Assembly: GCA_040772305.1 (NCBI GenBank)
Contig: JAXGYK010000002.1
Coordinates: forward strand, 186,001-250,000
Direction: 5' to 3'
Length of the DNA stretch: 64,000 bases
From: Mesolinea sp040772305
GTDB lineage: Bacteria; Chloroflexota; Anaerolineae; Anaerolineales; Anaerolineaceae
Shown here: positions 51,777-59,721 of the stretch, piece by piece
Layout: each line of letters opens with the position of its first letter
How positions within the stretch are numbered: position 1 is the stretch's first letter
Program-made: the position numbers and the translations under genes
Notes under the pieces: model-generated
What the model saw: only the letters and a program-made list of their open reading frames with translations
Database searches by the model: none
What the model was told of the DNA's origin: nothing

Positions 51777-52122
51777 AACCGCTCCTAGTACCGTGATAGC
51801 TCAATTATACCGATAAGAAGCATTGGACTGCGGATAGGTTTTTGATCTATGCATTAGTCTGTTTGGACATTTGTTTAAGCAGGTGAGCAGCCGCTTTTAG
51901 CGAGCAAATTTGCTGGATTTAATCTAGAGTGTGTAGCGGAACTAAGGAATCATTGGTGTTTTCCGTTTGTGCGAGCGTTATAGCAGCGAACTGCGATTAA
52001 AAGTATTGAGTACTTGCTTGGGCGATTTATCATCTCAAGTGAATAAATGCATACGTAGCTTAGCGGTCTTTCACAAGGTGAAAATTCTGGACAGATACGA
52101 ATGCACTGCTGCAAGAAAAAAC
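51777..52122. other. intergenic region between GH13 and nusA genes
   Basis: No gene is convincing here. A 64-codon plus-strand frame (51967-52161) has a Cys-rich, unfamiliar product and runs through the nusA promoter. A rimP gene, often found before nusA, is not present in this gap. Confidence 0.5.
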
Positions 52123-52151
52123 TTGCTTTTTGTCTATGGGTATGCTACTAT
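52123..52151 (+). promoter_or_regulatory. promoter of the nusA operon
   Basis: TTGCTT (52123-52128) and TACTAT (52146-52151) are 17 bases apart, 101 bases before the nusA ATG. Confidence 0.68.
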
Positions 52152-52181
52152 TACTGAGTAATACGAATACTTTTCAACTTG

Positions 52182-52208
52182 AAAAGTGGGCGGCAAGTCC
52201 ACTTTTTT
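52182..52208 (+). terminator. terminator-like hairpin in the nusA leader, probable attenuator
   Basis: AAAAGTGG (52182-52189) pairs with CCACTTTT (52199-52206) across nine bases, followed by more T. It lies between the promoter and nusA, so it would stop part of the transcripts before the genes. NusA itself alters termination, so a self-limiting circuit is plausible. Confidence 0.65.
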
Positions 52209-52251
52209 GTTTGAAGAGCCTTAGCTGCATCAAGGTGGAGTAAGAAAGAGT

Positions 52252-54177
52252 ATGAAAAGTGAATTTGCTTTAGCTTTCAATGAAGTACTGGAAGAGAAAG
52301 GCCTTCCGCGAGAGACGATCATGAGTGCTATTGAGGCTGCCATGATATCTGCCTATCGCAAAAGTGTTGGTGCCAGTACTGCCCAGGAAGTAAAGGTTGA
52401 AATTGACCTGGAAAAGGGCAGCATAAAAGTGTTTGCCGAGAAGGAAGTTACCGATGACATCTTTGATTCGCGCACCGAAGTACTTTTGGAAGAAGCACGC
52501 GAGATAGACCCTAATTGCCAGTTGGGCGATTTGGTCATGGTTGACAGTACTCCAGAGAACTTTGGGCGTATTGCCGCACAGACTGCTCGCCAGGGCATTC
52601 AACAAAAGATCCGTGATGCTGAAAGGGCTGCGCAATTTGAATATTACGGCAATCAGGTGGGGGAGATTGTCAGTGGAGTTGTTCAGGCGGTAAACAGCCG
52701 TCAGGCGACCATTGGCCTTGACCTGAAGGCTGAGGGTACTATGTTGCGTAAGGATATGATTCCTGCCGAGCGTTTTCGGGTACATGATCGTATTCGAGCC
52801 TATGTTTACGAAGTAAAAGATAGCCCGAAAGGGCTGCAGATCCTGCTGAGCCGGGCGCATCGTAATTTCCTGCGGCGCTTGCTTGAAAATGAAGTTCCAG
52901 AGATTTATCATGGTATTGTGGAAATTCGCAGTATTGCCCGCGAACCTGGTCAGCGTGCCAAGGTAGCGGTGAGCGCAACCCAAATGGGGATTGACCCAGT
53001 TGGCGCCTGTGTTGGGCAGCGCGGTGTTCGCATTCAGGCAATTGTGCGCGAATTGCATGATGAAAAAATTGATGTGATCGAATGGAGCCCTGATGCTGCG
53101 GTTTACATCAGCAAGGCGATTAGTCCTGCTCGTGTAAGCGGCGTTTACCTTAACCATGGGCTTGGGGATAATAAAACGGCAACCGTTGTTGTTCCTGAAG
53201 ATCAGTTGAGCCTGGCCATCGGCCGCGAAGGGCAGAATGCACGTTTGGCTGCCAAGCTGACTGGCTGGCGTATTGACATCATGAGCGTTACTGAGGCGGC
53301 CGGCCATGCGCTGGTTAAGCTGCGGGATGATGAAACCCTGGCTGAAATGGCTGCTGCAGAAGCAGACAATATGGCGCGTGTAGAAGAGCTTTTGGAAAAA
53401 AAGGAAGAAGGTCGGGCGATTTCGATGGACGACTCTATTTTGCTTGCCCGGTTTGTGGATCGGGTGGGAAAACGTGGCGAAGCGGATCGCAAAGCGGTGG
53501 AAGATGCTGAAGCTGCGCGTATTAAAGCAGTTAGGGAAAGCATTGATGCACGCGCTTTTGACCTGCCCTTAGCAGCAATGTCCGATCTTACGGAATATTT
53601 GGCCGGAATCCTTCAGGAAAATGGTTTGGAGAGCTTTGGAGATTTGGTGCTTACCTATAAACTGGATCCGGATGCACTCCTGGCATTCAACGGAATTGGG
53701 CCTAAGTACAATGAAGACCTTGTACAGTTAATTGACAGCTATCAATTCCCGGCTCTTGAAGAACCCGAAGAAGACGCTGAGGAGCTTCTTCCTGAAGCCG
53801 TGCTCGATACAGAAGAGCCTGCAGCTGAATTGGAAACAGCAGAGGAGATTCTGCCGGTTGAGGATGACGCTGAAACAGCTCTTGCAGAAACTGAAGATTT
53901 GGACCAGGACGTTAAGCCCGAACCGGAGCCTGAGCTTATTGAAGAGCCAGAAGAAGAGAAGACTTTTGAGGAACTCTTTAGGATGGAATCGGTGCGCAGG
54001 GCCAGTTATGCCCGCGAGCAGGACGAAGAGGATGAAGCCGCTTTTAGCACTCCTTCGCGCAAGGGTAAGAAGGCTTCCAAAAAGAAAAAGGGTTATACTG
54101 TGGAATATGACCCTGATAGTGACACCGACATTGTGAGACGGCATCGCCGCGACAGTGACGGATGGGATGAATGGTAG
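52252..54177 (+). CDS. nusA: transcription termination/antitermination factor NusA
   Basis: NusA binds RNA polymerase and nascent RNA and affects pausing and termination. The 641-residue product holds the N-terminal polymerase-binding domain (MKSEFALAFNEVLEEKGLP), an S1 domain (GEIVSGVVQAVNSRQATIGL), and two KH domains (REPGQRAKVAV, GACVGQRGVRIQ; LSLAIGREGQNARLAAKLTGW). A helix-hairpin-helix region follows at about 430-500 (LAFNGIGPKYNEDL). The last 140 residues are an acidic, Glu/Pro-rich tail ending in a Lys-rich block and DSDTDIVRRHRR; such tails vary among bacteria. GGAG precedes the ATG. It is the first gene of the translation-factor operon, without rimP. Confidence 0.96.
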   Translation: MKSEFALAFNEVLEEKGLPRETIMSAIEAAMISAYRKSVGASTAQEVKVEIDLEKGSIKVFAEKEVTDDIFDSRTEVLLEEAREIDPNCQLGDLVMVDSTPENFGRIAAQTARQGIQQKIRDAERAAQFEYYGNQVGEIVSGVVQAVNSRQATIGLDLKAEGTMLRKDMIPAERFRVHDRIRAYVYEVKDSPKGLQILLSRAHRNFLRRLLENEVPEIYHGIVEIRSIAREPGQRAKVAVSATQMGIDPVGACVGQRGVRIQAIVRELHDEKIDVIEWSPDAAVYISKAISPARVSGVYLNHGLGDNKTATVVVPEDQLSLAIGREGQNARLAAKLTGWRIDIMSVTEAAGHALVKLRDDETLAEMAAAEADNMARVEELLEKKEEGRAISMDDSILLARFVDRVGKRGEADRKAVEDAEAARIKAVRESIDARAFDLPLAAMSDLTEYLAGILQENGLESFGDLVLTYKLDPDALLAFNGIGPKYNEDLVQLIDSYQFPALEEPEEDAEELLPEAVLDTEEPAAELETAEEILPVEDDAETALAETEDLDQDVKPEPEPELIEEPEEEKTFEELFRMESVRRASYAREQDEEDEAAFSTPSRKGKKASKKKKGYTVEYDPDSDTDIVRRHRRDSDGWDEW

Positions 54178-54204
54178 GTCGCTAAACGGCGATACTGGAA
54201 AAAG

Positions 54205-54561
54205 GTGGCCGCAAAAAAGAGCCTTAAGCCTAAACATGTCCCGCAGCGTACATGCGTGGGTTGCCGCGAGGTCTTGCCAAAGCGTCAGCTTCTTCGTTTG
54301 GTGCGCAGCGAGGATGGCGTGGTGATAGATACTACTGCCAAAATGAACGGAAGGGGTGCCTATTTGCATGATCAGCGCTCCTGCTGGAAGAAAGCTCTGA
54401 AGGGCAGTTTGGCAGCGGCACTGCGTACATCTTTGACAGCAGGCGACTTGGAACGATTAACAGATTATATGGAAAGATTACCGGCTGAACCTGATGCTGG
54501 ATCTATACAGGTCCAGCCAGGTGATGCTCCGTTGCATGAGGAAGCCAAGATGGCACCGTAA
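54205..54561 (+). CDS. ylxR: YlxR-family RNA-binding protein
   Basis: A 118-residue basic protein of the YlxR/DUF448 family, found between nusA and infB in many bacteria. The signature RTCVGCREVLPKRQLLRLVR and NGRGAYLH is clear. The family binds RNA and nucleoids; in some species it influences RNase P activity or global expression. The start is GTG at 54205, after a weak GGA. The C-terminal 35 residues beyond the core are not conserved as far as I can tell. Confidence 0.93.
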   Translation: MAAKKSLKPKHVPQRTCVGCREVLPKRQLLRLVRSEDGVVIDTTAKMNGRGAYLHDQRSCWKKALKGSLAAALRTSLTAGDLERLTDYMERLPAEPDAGSIQVQPGDAPLHEEAKMAP

Positions 54562-54604
54562 CTGCCGTGTCTTGCTCATGCCAGAAGAATATGAGAGGTG
54601 AAGC

Positions 54605-56389
54605 ATGGGCAATGAAACAGGAAAGATAATCCAACTCCCTTACAGCTTAAGTGTGCGTGACTTGGCCGGTAAATTGAATAGCAGTCCGGTCCAAGTCATT
54701 AAAGTCCTAATGGCCAATGGTGTTATGGCAAGCATCAATCAGCAGGTTGATTTTGAGACCGCGTCTGTAGTGGCTGCAGAACTGGGTTGGGAGCCGCAGC
54801 TGGAGCAGGAAGAAGAAGAGGTAGAAGAGTTAGGTGAACTGCCTTTCTGGCGCCAGGTACTTGCGAGCGAAGATCCAAAAAATCTTGTGGAGCGCCCTCC
54901 TGTTGTAACTATTCTTGGCCATGTTGATCATGGAAAAACTACCCTTTTGGATGCAATCAGGGATACAGATGTAGCTGGTGGTGAGGCCGGGGGCATTACC
55001 CAGCACATAGGTGCATACCAAATTAAATACAAAGATCGTTTGGTTACCTTTTTGGATACCCCAGGTCATGCTGCTTTTTCTTCCATGCGAGCCCGCGGAG
55101 CTCAGGGTGCGGATATTGTGGTGTTGGTAGTAGCTGCAGACGACGGCGTACAGCCGCAAACACGCGAGGCTGCTAACCATGCTAAGGCTGCACAAGTGCC
55201 GATTGTGGTAGCCCTGAACAAGATTGATAGAGCAGATGCAAATTTAGATCGGGTAAAACGTCAGCTCTCGGATATTGGTCTGCAGCCCGATGAATGGGAA
55301 GGCGATACCTTTGTAGTACCAGTTTCTGCAAAGGAACGTAAAGGTTTGGAAGACTTGCTGGAAACAATTTACCTTGTGGCTGACAATCTGACAATTAAAG
55401 CCAACCCAAAGGGCAAGTGCATGGGCACTGTTGTGGAAGCCAAACTGGATAAGACCACCGGCCCAATGGCCACACTGCTTGTTCAGAACGGTACGCTTAA
55501 GGTAGGGGATGTGATTGTTGCTGGCGAAAGCTCCGGAAAAATTAAGGCGATGTTTGATCAACGCGGTAAACGCGTAAACAAGATATTACCCAGCACACCG
55601 GTAAAAGTAATGGGTTTAAACGCTCTTCCGGAAGCGGGAGACCTGTTTCAATCATCGGTTAACGAACGCGAAGCTCGCGCAATTGTTGCTGAACGAAAGG
55701 CAGCCCGCGAAGCAAAACGCAATGTACGTCGGGCTACCCTTGAAGAATTGTTTAACCGCGTAAAGGCGGGTGAGGCTCGGGAACTGCGCTTAATCCTTAA
55801 AGCAGATGTACAAGGCAGTCTGGAACCGATTATGAACGAATTGGATGATCTTGGCAAGAAAGAGAAGGATATTCGGGTTAAGGTTTTGCATGCTGAAACA
55901 GGCAATGTAACAGAAAGCGATGTGATGTTGGCCGCAGCCAGCGATGCAATCATTTTGGGATTTGCTGTTGATTCCGAAAAAACTGCCCGCAGCGCGGCTG
56001 AAGCTGAGGGAGTTTCCATTCGTCTGTACAAGGTTATCTATCGCTTGATTGAAGACGTCGAAAAGGCGTTGAAAGGCTTACTGGAGCCGGAATTGGTTGC
56101 AAAGAGCTTAGGCAAGGCCAAGGTGCTGGCTTTATTCAAGGTCTCTAAAGGCGGAACTGCAGCAGGATGCCGGGTTATAAATGGGGAAATCAGGCGTAAC
56201 AGCCATGCCCGTGTTCTACGGGATGGCAAGGAAGTAGTTGTGAGCGAGATTTCTAATATTAAGCGTGAAAAGGACGATGTGCGCGAAGTGCGGGAAGGTA
56301 TGGAATGCGGGATCACCGTAAAAAATTTTGAAGACTTCGCCATAGGTGATGTGATCGAATCCTTTACAATGGAAAAATTTGGCGCTTAA
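54605..56389 (+). CDS. infB: translation initiation factor IF-2
   Basis: IF-2 is the GTPase that brings initiator tRNA to the ribosome. The 594-residue protein has a short N-domain (about 60 residues of IF2_N, SVRDLAGKLNSSPVQVIKVL), then the G domain: GHVDHGKT (G105), GGITQHIGAY, DTPGHAAF, NKIDRAD and SAK. The C domains with the formyl-Met-tRNA-binding end (GTAAGCRVINGEI, GMECGITVKNFEDFAIGD) are complete. It is much shorter than E. coli IF-2 (890) because the long variable N-terminal linker is absent, as common in Chloroflexota. GAGAGGTGAAG leads to the ATG. Confidence 0.97.
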   Translation: MGNETGKIIQLPYSLSVRDLAGKLNSSPVQVIKVLMANGVMASINQQVDFETASVVAAELGWEPQLEQEEEEVEELGELPFWRQVLASEDPKNLVERPPVVTILGHVDHGKTTLLDAIRDTDVAGGEAGGITQHIGAYQIKYKDRLVTFLDTPGHAAFSSMRARGAQGADIVVLVVAADDGVQPQTREAANHAKAAQVPIVVALNKIDRADANLDRVKRQLSDIGLQPDEWEGDTFVVPVSAKERKGLEDLLETIYLVADNLTIKANPKGKCMGTVVEAKLDKTTGPMATLLVQNGTLKVGDVIVAGESSGKIKAMFDQRGKRVNKILPSTPVKVMGLNALPEAGDLFQSSVNEREARAIVAERKAAREAKRNVRRATLEELFNRVKAGEARELRLILKADVQGSLEPIMNELDDLGKKEKDIRVKVLHAETGNVTESDVMLAAASDAIILGFAVDSEKTARSAAEAEGVSIRLYKVIYRLIEDVEKALKGLLEPELVAKSLGKAKVLALFKVSKGGTAAGCRVINGEIRRNSHARVLRDGKEVVVSEISNIKREKDDVREVREGMECGITVKNFEDFAIGDVIESFTMEKFGA

Positions 56390-56408
56390 GCGTTTATTGG
56401 AGTAAAAG

Positions 56409-56858
56409 ATGCCCTCTAGTTTACGAATGAAGCGAATTAATGATCGATTTAAAGAAGTGCTTGCCTTGTTGCTGCTTACAAAGATTGAAGATCCGCGATT
56501 GAGCAATGTGCAGGTAACCTCTGTAAAGGTGGATCGTGAGCTGGATTATGCCAACATTTACGTATGTGCAAGCGAAGGTAAGGTGCGGGAAAAGGAAGTA
56601 ATGGATGGTTTGAACCATGCGCGTGGTTTCCTAAAGTATGAATTAGCAAACGAAATCGATCTGCGTATTATGCCCAAGCTGCGCTTTTTTTGGGATCCCA
56701 TACCAGAACATGCAGATCGCATCGATACCTTGCTGGCTCAAATTCGGGGGGATATCCCGCTGGAAGATGGCAGTATTTACCCAGCATCATCAGAAGCAGC
56801 AGATATTATTGCCGATGCAGAAGGTCAGGATCTTAATGAGGCGGAGAAGACTGAATGA
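56409..56858 (+). CDS. rbfA: ribosome-binding factor A
   Basis: RbfA helps mature 30S subunits in the region of 16S helix 1. The 149-residue product contains the KH-fold motif with EDPRLSNVQVTSVKVDRELDYA split over residues 25-45, then HARGFLKYELANEIDLRIMPKL and FFWDPIPEHADRIDTLL, which are the family signature. An acidic C-tail of about 30 residues follows. GGAG precedes the ATG. The stop overlaps the next gene by four bases. Confidence 0.95.
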   Translation: MPSSLRMKRINDRFKEVLALLLLTKIEDPRLSNVQVTSVKVDRELDYANIYVCASEGKVREKEVMDGLNHARGFLKYELANEIDLRIMPKLRFFWDPIPEHADRIDTLLAQIRGDIPLEDGSIYPASSEAADIIADAEGQDLNEAEKTE

Positions 56859-57820
56859 ATGCCAGTAATGAGGAAATTCGCGAACTTTTCAATAATGCAA
56901 GACATATTGCCATTGTGTCGCATGTGCGTCCGGATGGAGATGCTATTGGTTCCATGCTGGGCTTGGCAAATGCTTTAAAAGAGGCTGGAAAAACTGTAAC
57001 GCCTGTTTTGCAGGACATACCCGATGAAAAGTATGCATTCATTACAGGACTTAACGATGTGAGCCAATGGCTTCCTCTTGAAGCAGATTGCCTGGTAGTT
57101 GTAGACTGCAGTGATGTGGAGCGGACTGGTAAAGTATTAGAAGGTCGCCAGCCTGATCTGGTTATTGACCACCATAAAACAAATCTGAAATTTGGCCGTT
57201 TAAACCTTATTGAAGACGAGGCGGAAGCAACGGCTATGATTCTTAGCAAGTATATGTCCGCCTGGGGTCTGAAAATAAATGCTGATACCGCAAACGCATT
57301 GTTGACTGGGATTGTTGCCGATACACTCGGTTTTCGGACCGCTAATGCAGGCGCGGATTGTTTGAGGGTGGCTGCTGAACTGATGGATAAAGGCGCTGAC
57401 TTAGCTATGGTGTATCATAAAACCCTGCTTACCCGCACTGCGGCAGAGGTTCGTTATTGGGGTCAGGGGCTCACCCGGCTAAACTTGCAGGATGGAATTT
57501 TGTGGGTCAGCTTAAGCTTGGACGACCGTGTTAGAGCTGGTTATTCTAAAAATGATGATGCGGACCTGATTAATATCTTGTCCTCAGTGGCAGACGCCTT
57601 GGTGACGATCATTTTTGTTGAGCAAGAGGATGGACGGGTTAAGATTTCCTGGAGGTCTGTAGAAGGGTTGGACGTTTCACAGCTTGCAGTGCAATTTGGC
57701 GGTGGCGGTCATGCCGCGGCAGCTGGTGCAGATGTAAAAGGAAGCTTGCCAGAGGTTATGCAGGCAGTTTTGCCAGCAACTCATGATTTGGTGAATAAAT
57801 CTGATTTGAGATATAGGTGA
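56855..57820 (+). CDS. nrnA: DHH-family oligoribonuclease/pAp-phosphatase, NrnA-like
   Basis: A 321-residue enzyme that degrades nanoRNA and, in many species, dephosphorylates 3'-phosphoadenosine 5'-phosphate. The DHH domain shows SHVRPDGDAIGSMLGL, VVDCSD and VIDHHKTN, and the DHHA1 domain ends with FGGGGHAAAAGAD. All metal-binding Asp and His residues appear intact. Placement between rbfA and truB is the standard order in many Gram-positive and Chloroflexota operons. It starts with ATGA overlap. Its activity could also tie in with the sulfotransferase by removing pAp, but that is speculation. Confidence 0.93.
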   Translation: MNASNEEIRELFNNARHIAIVSHVRPDGDAIGSMLGLANALKEAGKTVTPVLQDIPDEKYAFITGLNDVSQWLPLEADCLVVVDCSDVERTGKVLEGRQPDLVIDHHKTNLKFGRLNLIEDEAEATAMILSKYMSAWGLKINADTANALLTGIVADTLGFRTANAGADCLRVAAELMDKGADLAMVYHKTLLTRTAAEVRYWGQGLTRLNLQDGILWVSLSLDDRVRAGYSKNDDADLINILSSVADALVTIIFVEQEDGRVKISWRSVEGLDVSQLAVQFGGGGHAAAAGADVKGSLPEVMQAVLPATHDLVNKSDLRYR

Positions 57821-57824
57821 TAAA

Positions 57825-58748
57825 TTGGAATTTCAAGACGAAGAAAGACAAAGAATCAACAGCAATATTTCAGGTGTGTTGGTTGTAGATAAACCTGTGG
57901 GAATTACTTCCCACGATGTTGTACAAATTGTACGCAACGGAACAAAAATTCGGCGTGCCGGGCATACGGGAACCTTAGACCCACGTGCGTCTGGTGTGTT
58001 AGTTGTTCTGATTGGTCCGGCTGTGCGCCTGAGTGAATATGTGAGCGCTTCCAATAAGCGCTACCAGGCAATCATTGAACTGGGTAAAAGCACGGACACC
58101 TATGACCTTGAAGGCGAAGTGACTCGACGATCGCCAGTGGATATTCGCTTTGAGGAGCTGGAAGAAGCTCTGCAGAGCTTTGTAGGAGAAATTGAACAGA
58201 AACCGCCTGCTTATTCGGCTATCAAAGTAAAAGGAAGACGTGCTTATGAATTAGCCCGCAAGGGTGAAGAAGTTGACCTTGAACCGCGCCTGGTAACTGT
58301 GAAAGAAATTGAGCTTTTGGACTGGCACGCGCCAGAACTTGTGGTGGATGTTGAGTGTTCTTCAGGTACGTATATTCGTTCACTGGCTAATGACCTGGGC
58401 GAAAAATTGGGCTGCGGAGCGACACTTGGCGGCTTACGGCGCATAAAGAATGGCCGCTTTGGACTTCGGGATGCTGTACCCTTGCGCAGGCTTAAAGAAG
58501 CATTTGAACAAGGTGATTGGTACAAGTTTGTGATTCCTGCTGCCGAAGCGTTAGCAGATTGGTATACAGTAGAGTTAGACGAGCCAATGGTGGATGCAAT
58601 CCGCCATGGGCACCGAATTCCTGCAGATGAACCGCAAGAGGAAGGGAAGTGGGCCCGGGCAGTAAGTCAGGACGCAGAACTGGTGGCCTTGTTAGCTTAT
58701 GATTCTGCAACTCAGGAATGGCAGCCGCGTAAAGTCCTCTTTCAATGA
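57825..58748 (+). CDS. truB: tRNA pseudouridine-55 synthase
   Basis: TruB forms pseudouridine at position 55 in the T loop of tRNAs. The 307-residue product has GVLVVDKPVGITSHDVV, the catalytic Asp in GHTGTLDPRASGVLVV, KPPAYSAIKVKGRRAYELAR and the CSSGTYIRSLANDLG loop. A C-terminal PUA-like part closes it. The start is TTG at 57825, after AGGTGA at four bases; an ATG start is not available in the first 45 residues before the core. The gap to nrnA is four bases. Confidence 0.95.
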   Translation: MEFQDEERQRINSNISGVLVVDKPVGITSHDVVQIVRNGTKIRRAGHTGTLDPRASGVLVVLIGPAVRLSEYVSASNKRYQAIIELGKSTDTYDLEGEVTRRSPVDIRFEELEEALQSFVGEIEQKPPAYSAIKVKGRRAYELARKGEEVDLEPRLVTVKEIELLDWHAPELVVDVECSSGTYIRSLANDLGEKLGCGATLGGLRRIKNGRFGLRDAVPLRRLKEAFEQGDWYKFVIPAAEALADWYTVELDEPMVDAIRHGHRIPADEPQEEGKWARAVSQDAELVALLAYDSATQEWQPRKVLFQ

Positions 58749-58794
58749 ACTGCAAACGCACGCTCTGTGAGTAGCAACCCTTCAAGGTAACGCG

Positions 58795-59721
58795 ATGACT
58801 GTATTCCTGAACGACTGGCAGGAAGCACCCAACAGGCCAATTTGGTTAAGTATCGGCAACTTTGATGGCGTACACCTGGGTCATCAGGCGTTGATTCGAC
58901 AGCTAAAGAGCTTGGCAGCAGAAGAGGGAACTGCTGCGGGTGTTTTAACTTTTAATCCGCATCCGCGCCTTCTTTTTAACCCAAATACAGCTCCATTTCT
59001 TTTGGATAGTGCTCAGGAAAAACGCTTGCATTTGATGGAATTGAATCCGGACCTGGTTCTTGAGCTCCCTTTTGATCAGGGCTTGGCTAGCATGGATGCC
59101 GAAGCGTTCATCGAACTCTTGGTTAACAAGTTGCATGTGCGCGGCCTAATTGTAGGCTCAGGGTTTGCTCTGGGGCATGAACGGCGGGGTAATACTGCCC
59201 AATTGCGAGCCTTGTGCGCTGCACGAAAGATCCGTTTTGAGGAGTTTGGCGCTGTGTCTCTGGATGGACAACGCGTAAGTTCCGGTCAAATACGGCAAGC
59301 AGTAAACACCGGAAGGATGGACAGCGCAGCGAAGCTGCTAGGCAGACCATACACAGTAATTGGCCCTGTGCGCGAAGGTAAACGGCTTGGATCGCGATTA
59401 GGCTTTCCAACAGCAAATCAGATTGTAGATGCAAGCAAGCTGCTTCCGCGGTATGGGGTATATGCAAGCTGGGCTGTTTTAGAGGGCAAGCGTTATAAAG
59501 GGGTTACCGGGGTAGGGGTTCGGCCTACCGTAGAAATATGTGGTAAGCCTAACGTGGAAACCTGGATTCTTGACTTCGATGGTAATATCTATGGTGAAGA
59601 ACTGCAAGTTGACTTTATGGAGTATCTTCGTGAGGAGAAAAAATTCGAGTCTGTGGAAGCGATGATAAGCCAAATTAAGAATGATGCTTTACATGCCAGG
59701 GAGGTTTTGAATGATGCCTAA
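58795..59721 (+). CDS. ribF: bifunctional riboflavin kinase/FAD synthetase
   Basis: RibF makes FMN and then FAD. The 308-residue product has the nucleotidyltransferase half (SIGNFDGVHLGHQALI, VLTFNPHPR, GSGFALGHERRGN) and the kinase half (GRPYTVIGPVREGKRLGSRLGFPTAN, split over the junction; GVGVRPTV; VEIWILD-like VETWILDF, ELQVDF). All catalytic motifs look intact. It overlaps the following ThyX-like gene by 11 bases, so FAD production is coupled to the synthesis of a flavin-dependent enzyme. Confidence 0.95.
   Translation: MTVFLNDWQEAPNRPIWLSIGNFDGVHLGHQALIRQLKSLAAEEGTAAGVLTFNPHPRLLFNPNTAPFLLDSAQEKRLHLMELNPDLVLELPFDQGLASMDAEAFIELLVNKLHVRGLIVGSGFALGHERRGNTAQLRALCAARKIRFEEFGAVSLDGQRVSSGQIRQAVNTGRMDSAAKLLGRPYTVIGPVREGKRLGSRLGFPTANQIVDASKLLPRYGVYASWAVLEGKRYKGVTGVGVRPTVEICGKPNVETWILDFDGNIYGEELQVDFMEYLREEKKFESVEAMISQIKNDALHAREVLNDA

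Noticed and set aside
51967..52161. 64-codon plus-strand frame before nusA
   Set aside because: It crosses the nusA promoter, has no ribosome-binding site, and does not resemble RimP.
52270..53307. 345-codon open frame on the minus strand
   Set aside because: It lies wholly antisense to nusA, whose domains are unmistakable; long antisense frames are common there and the product has no recognisable motif.
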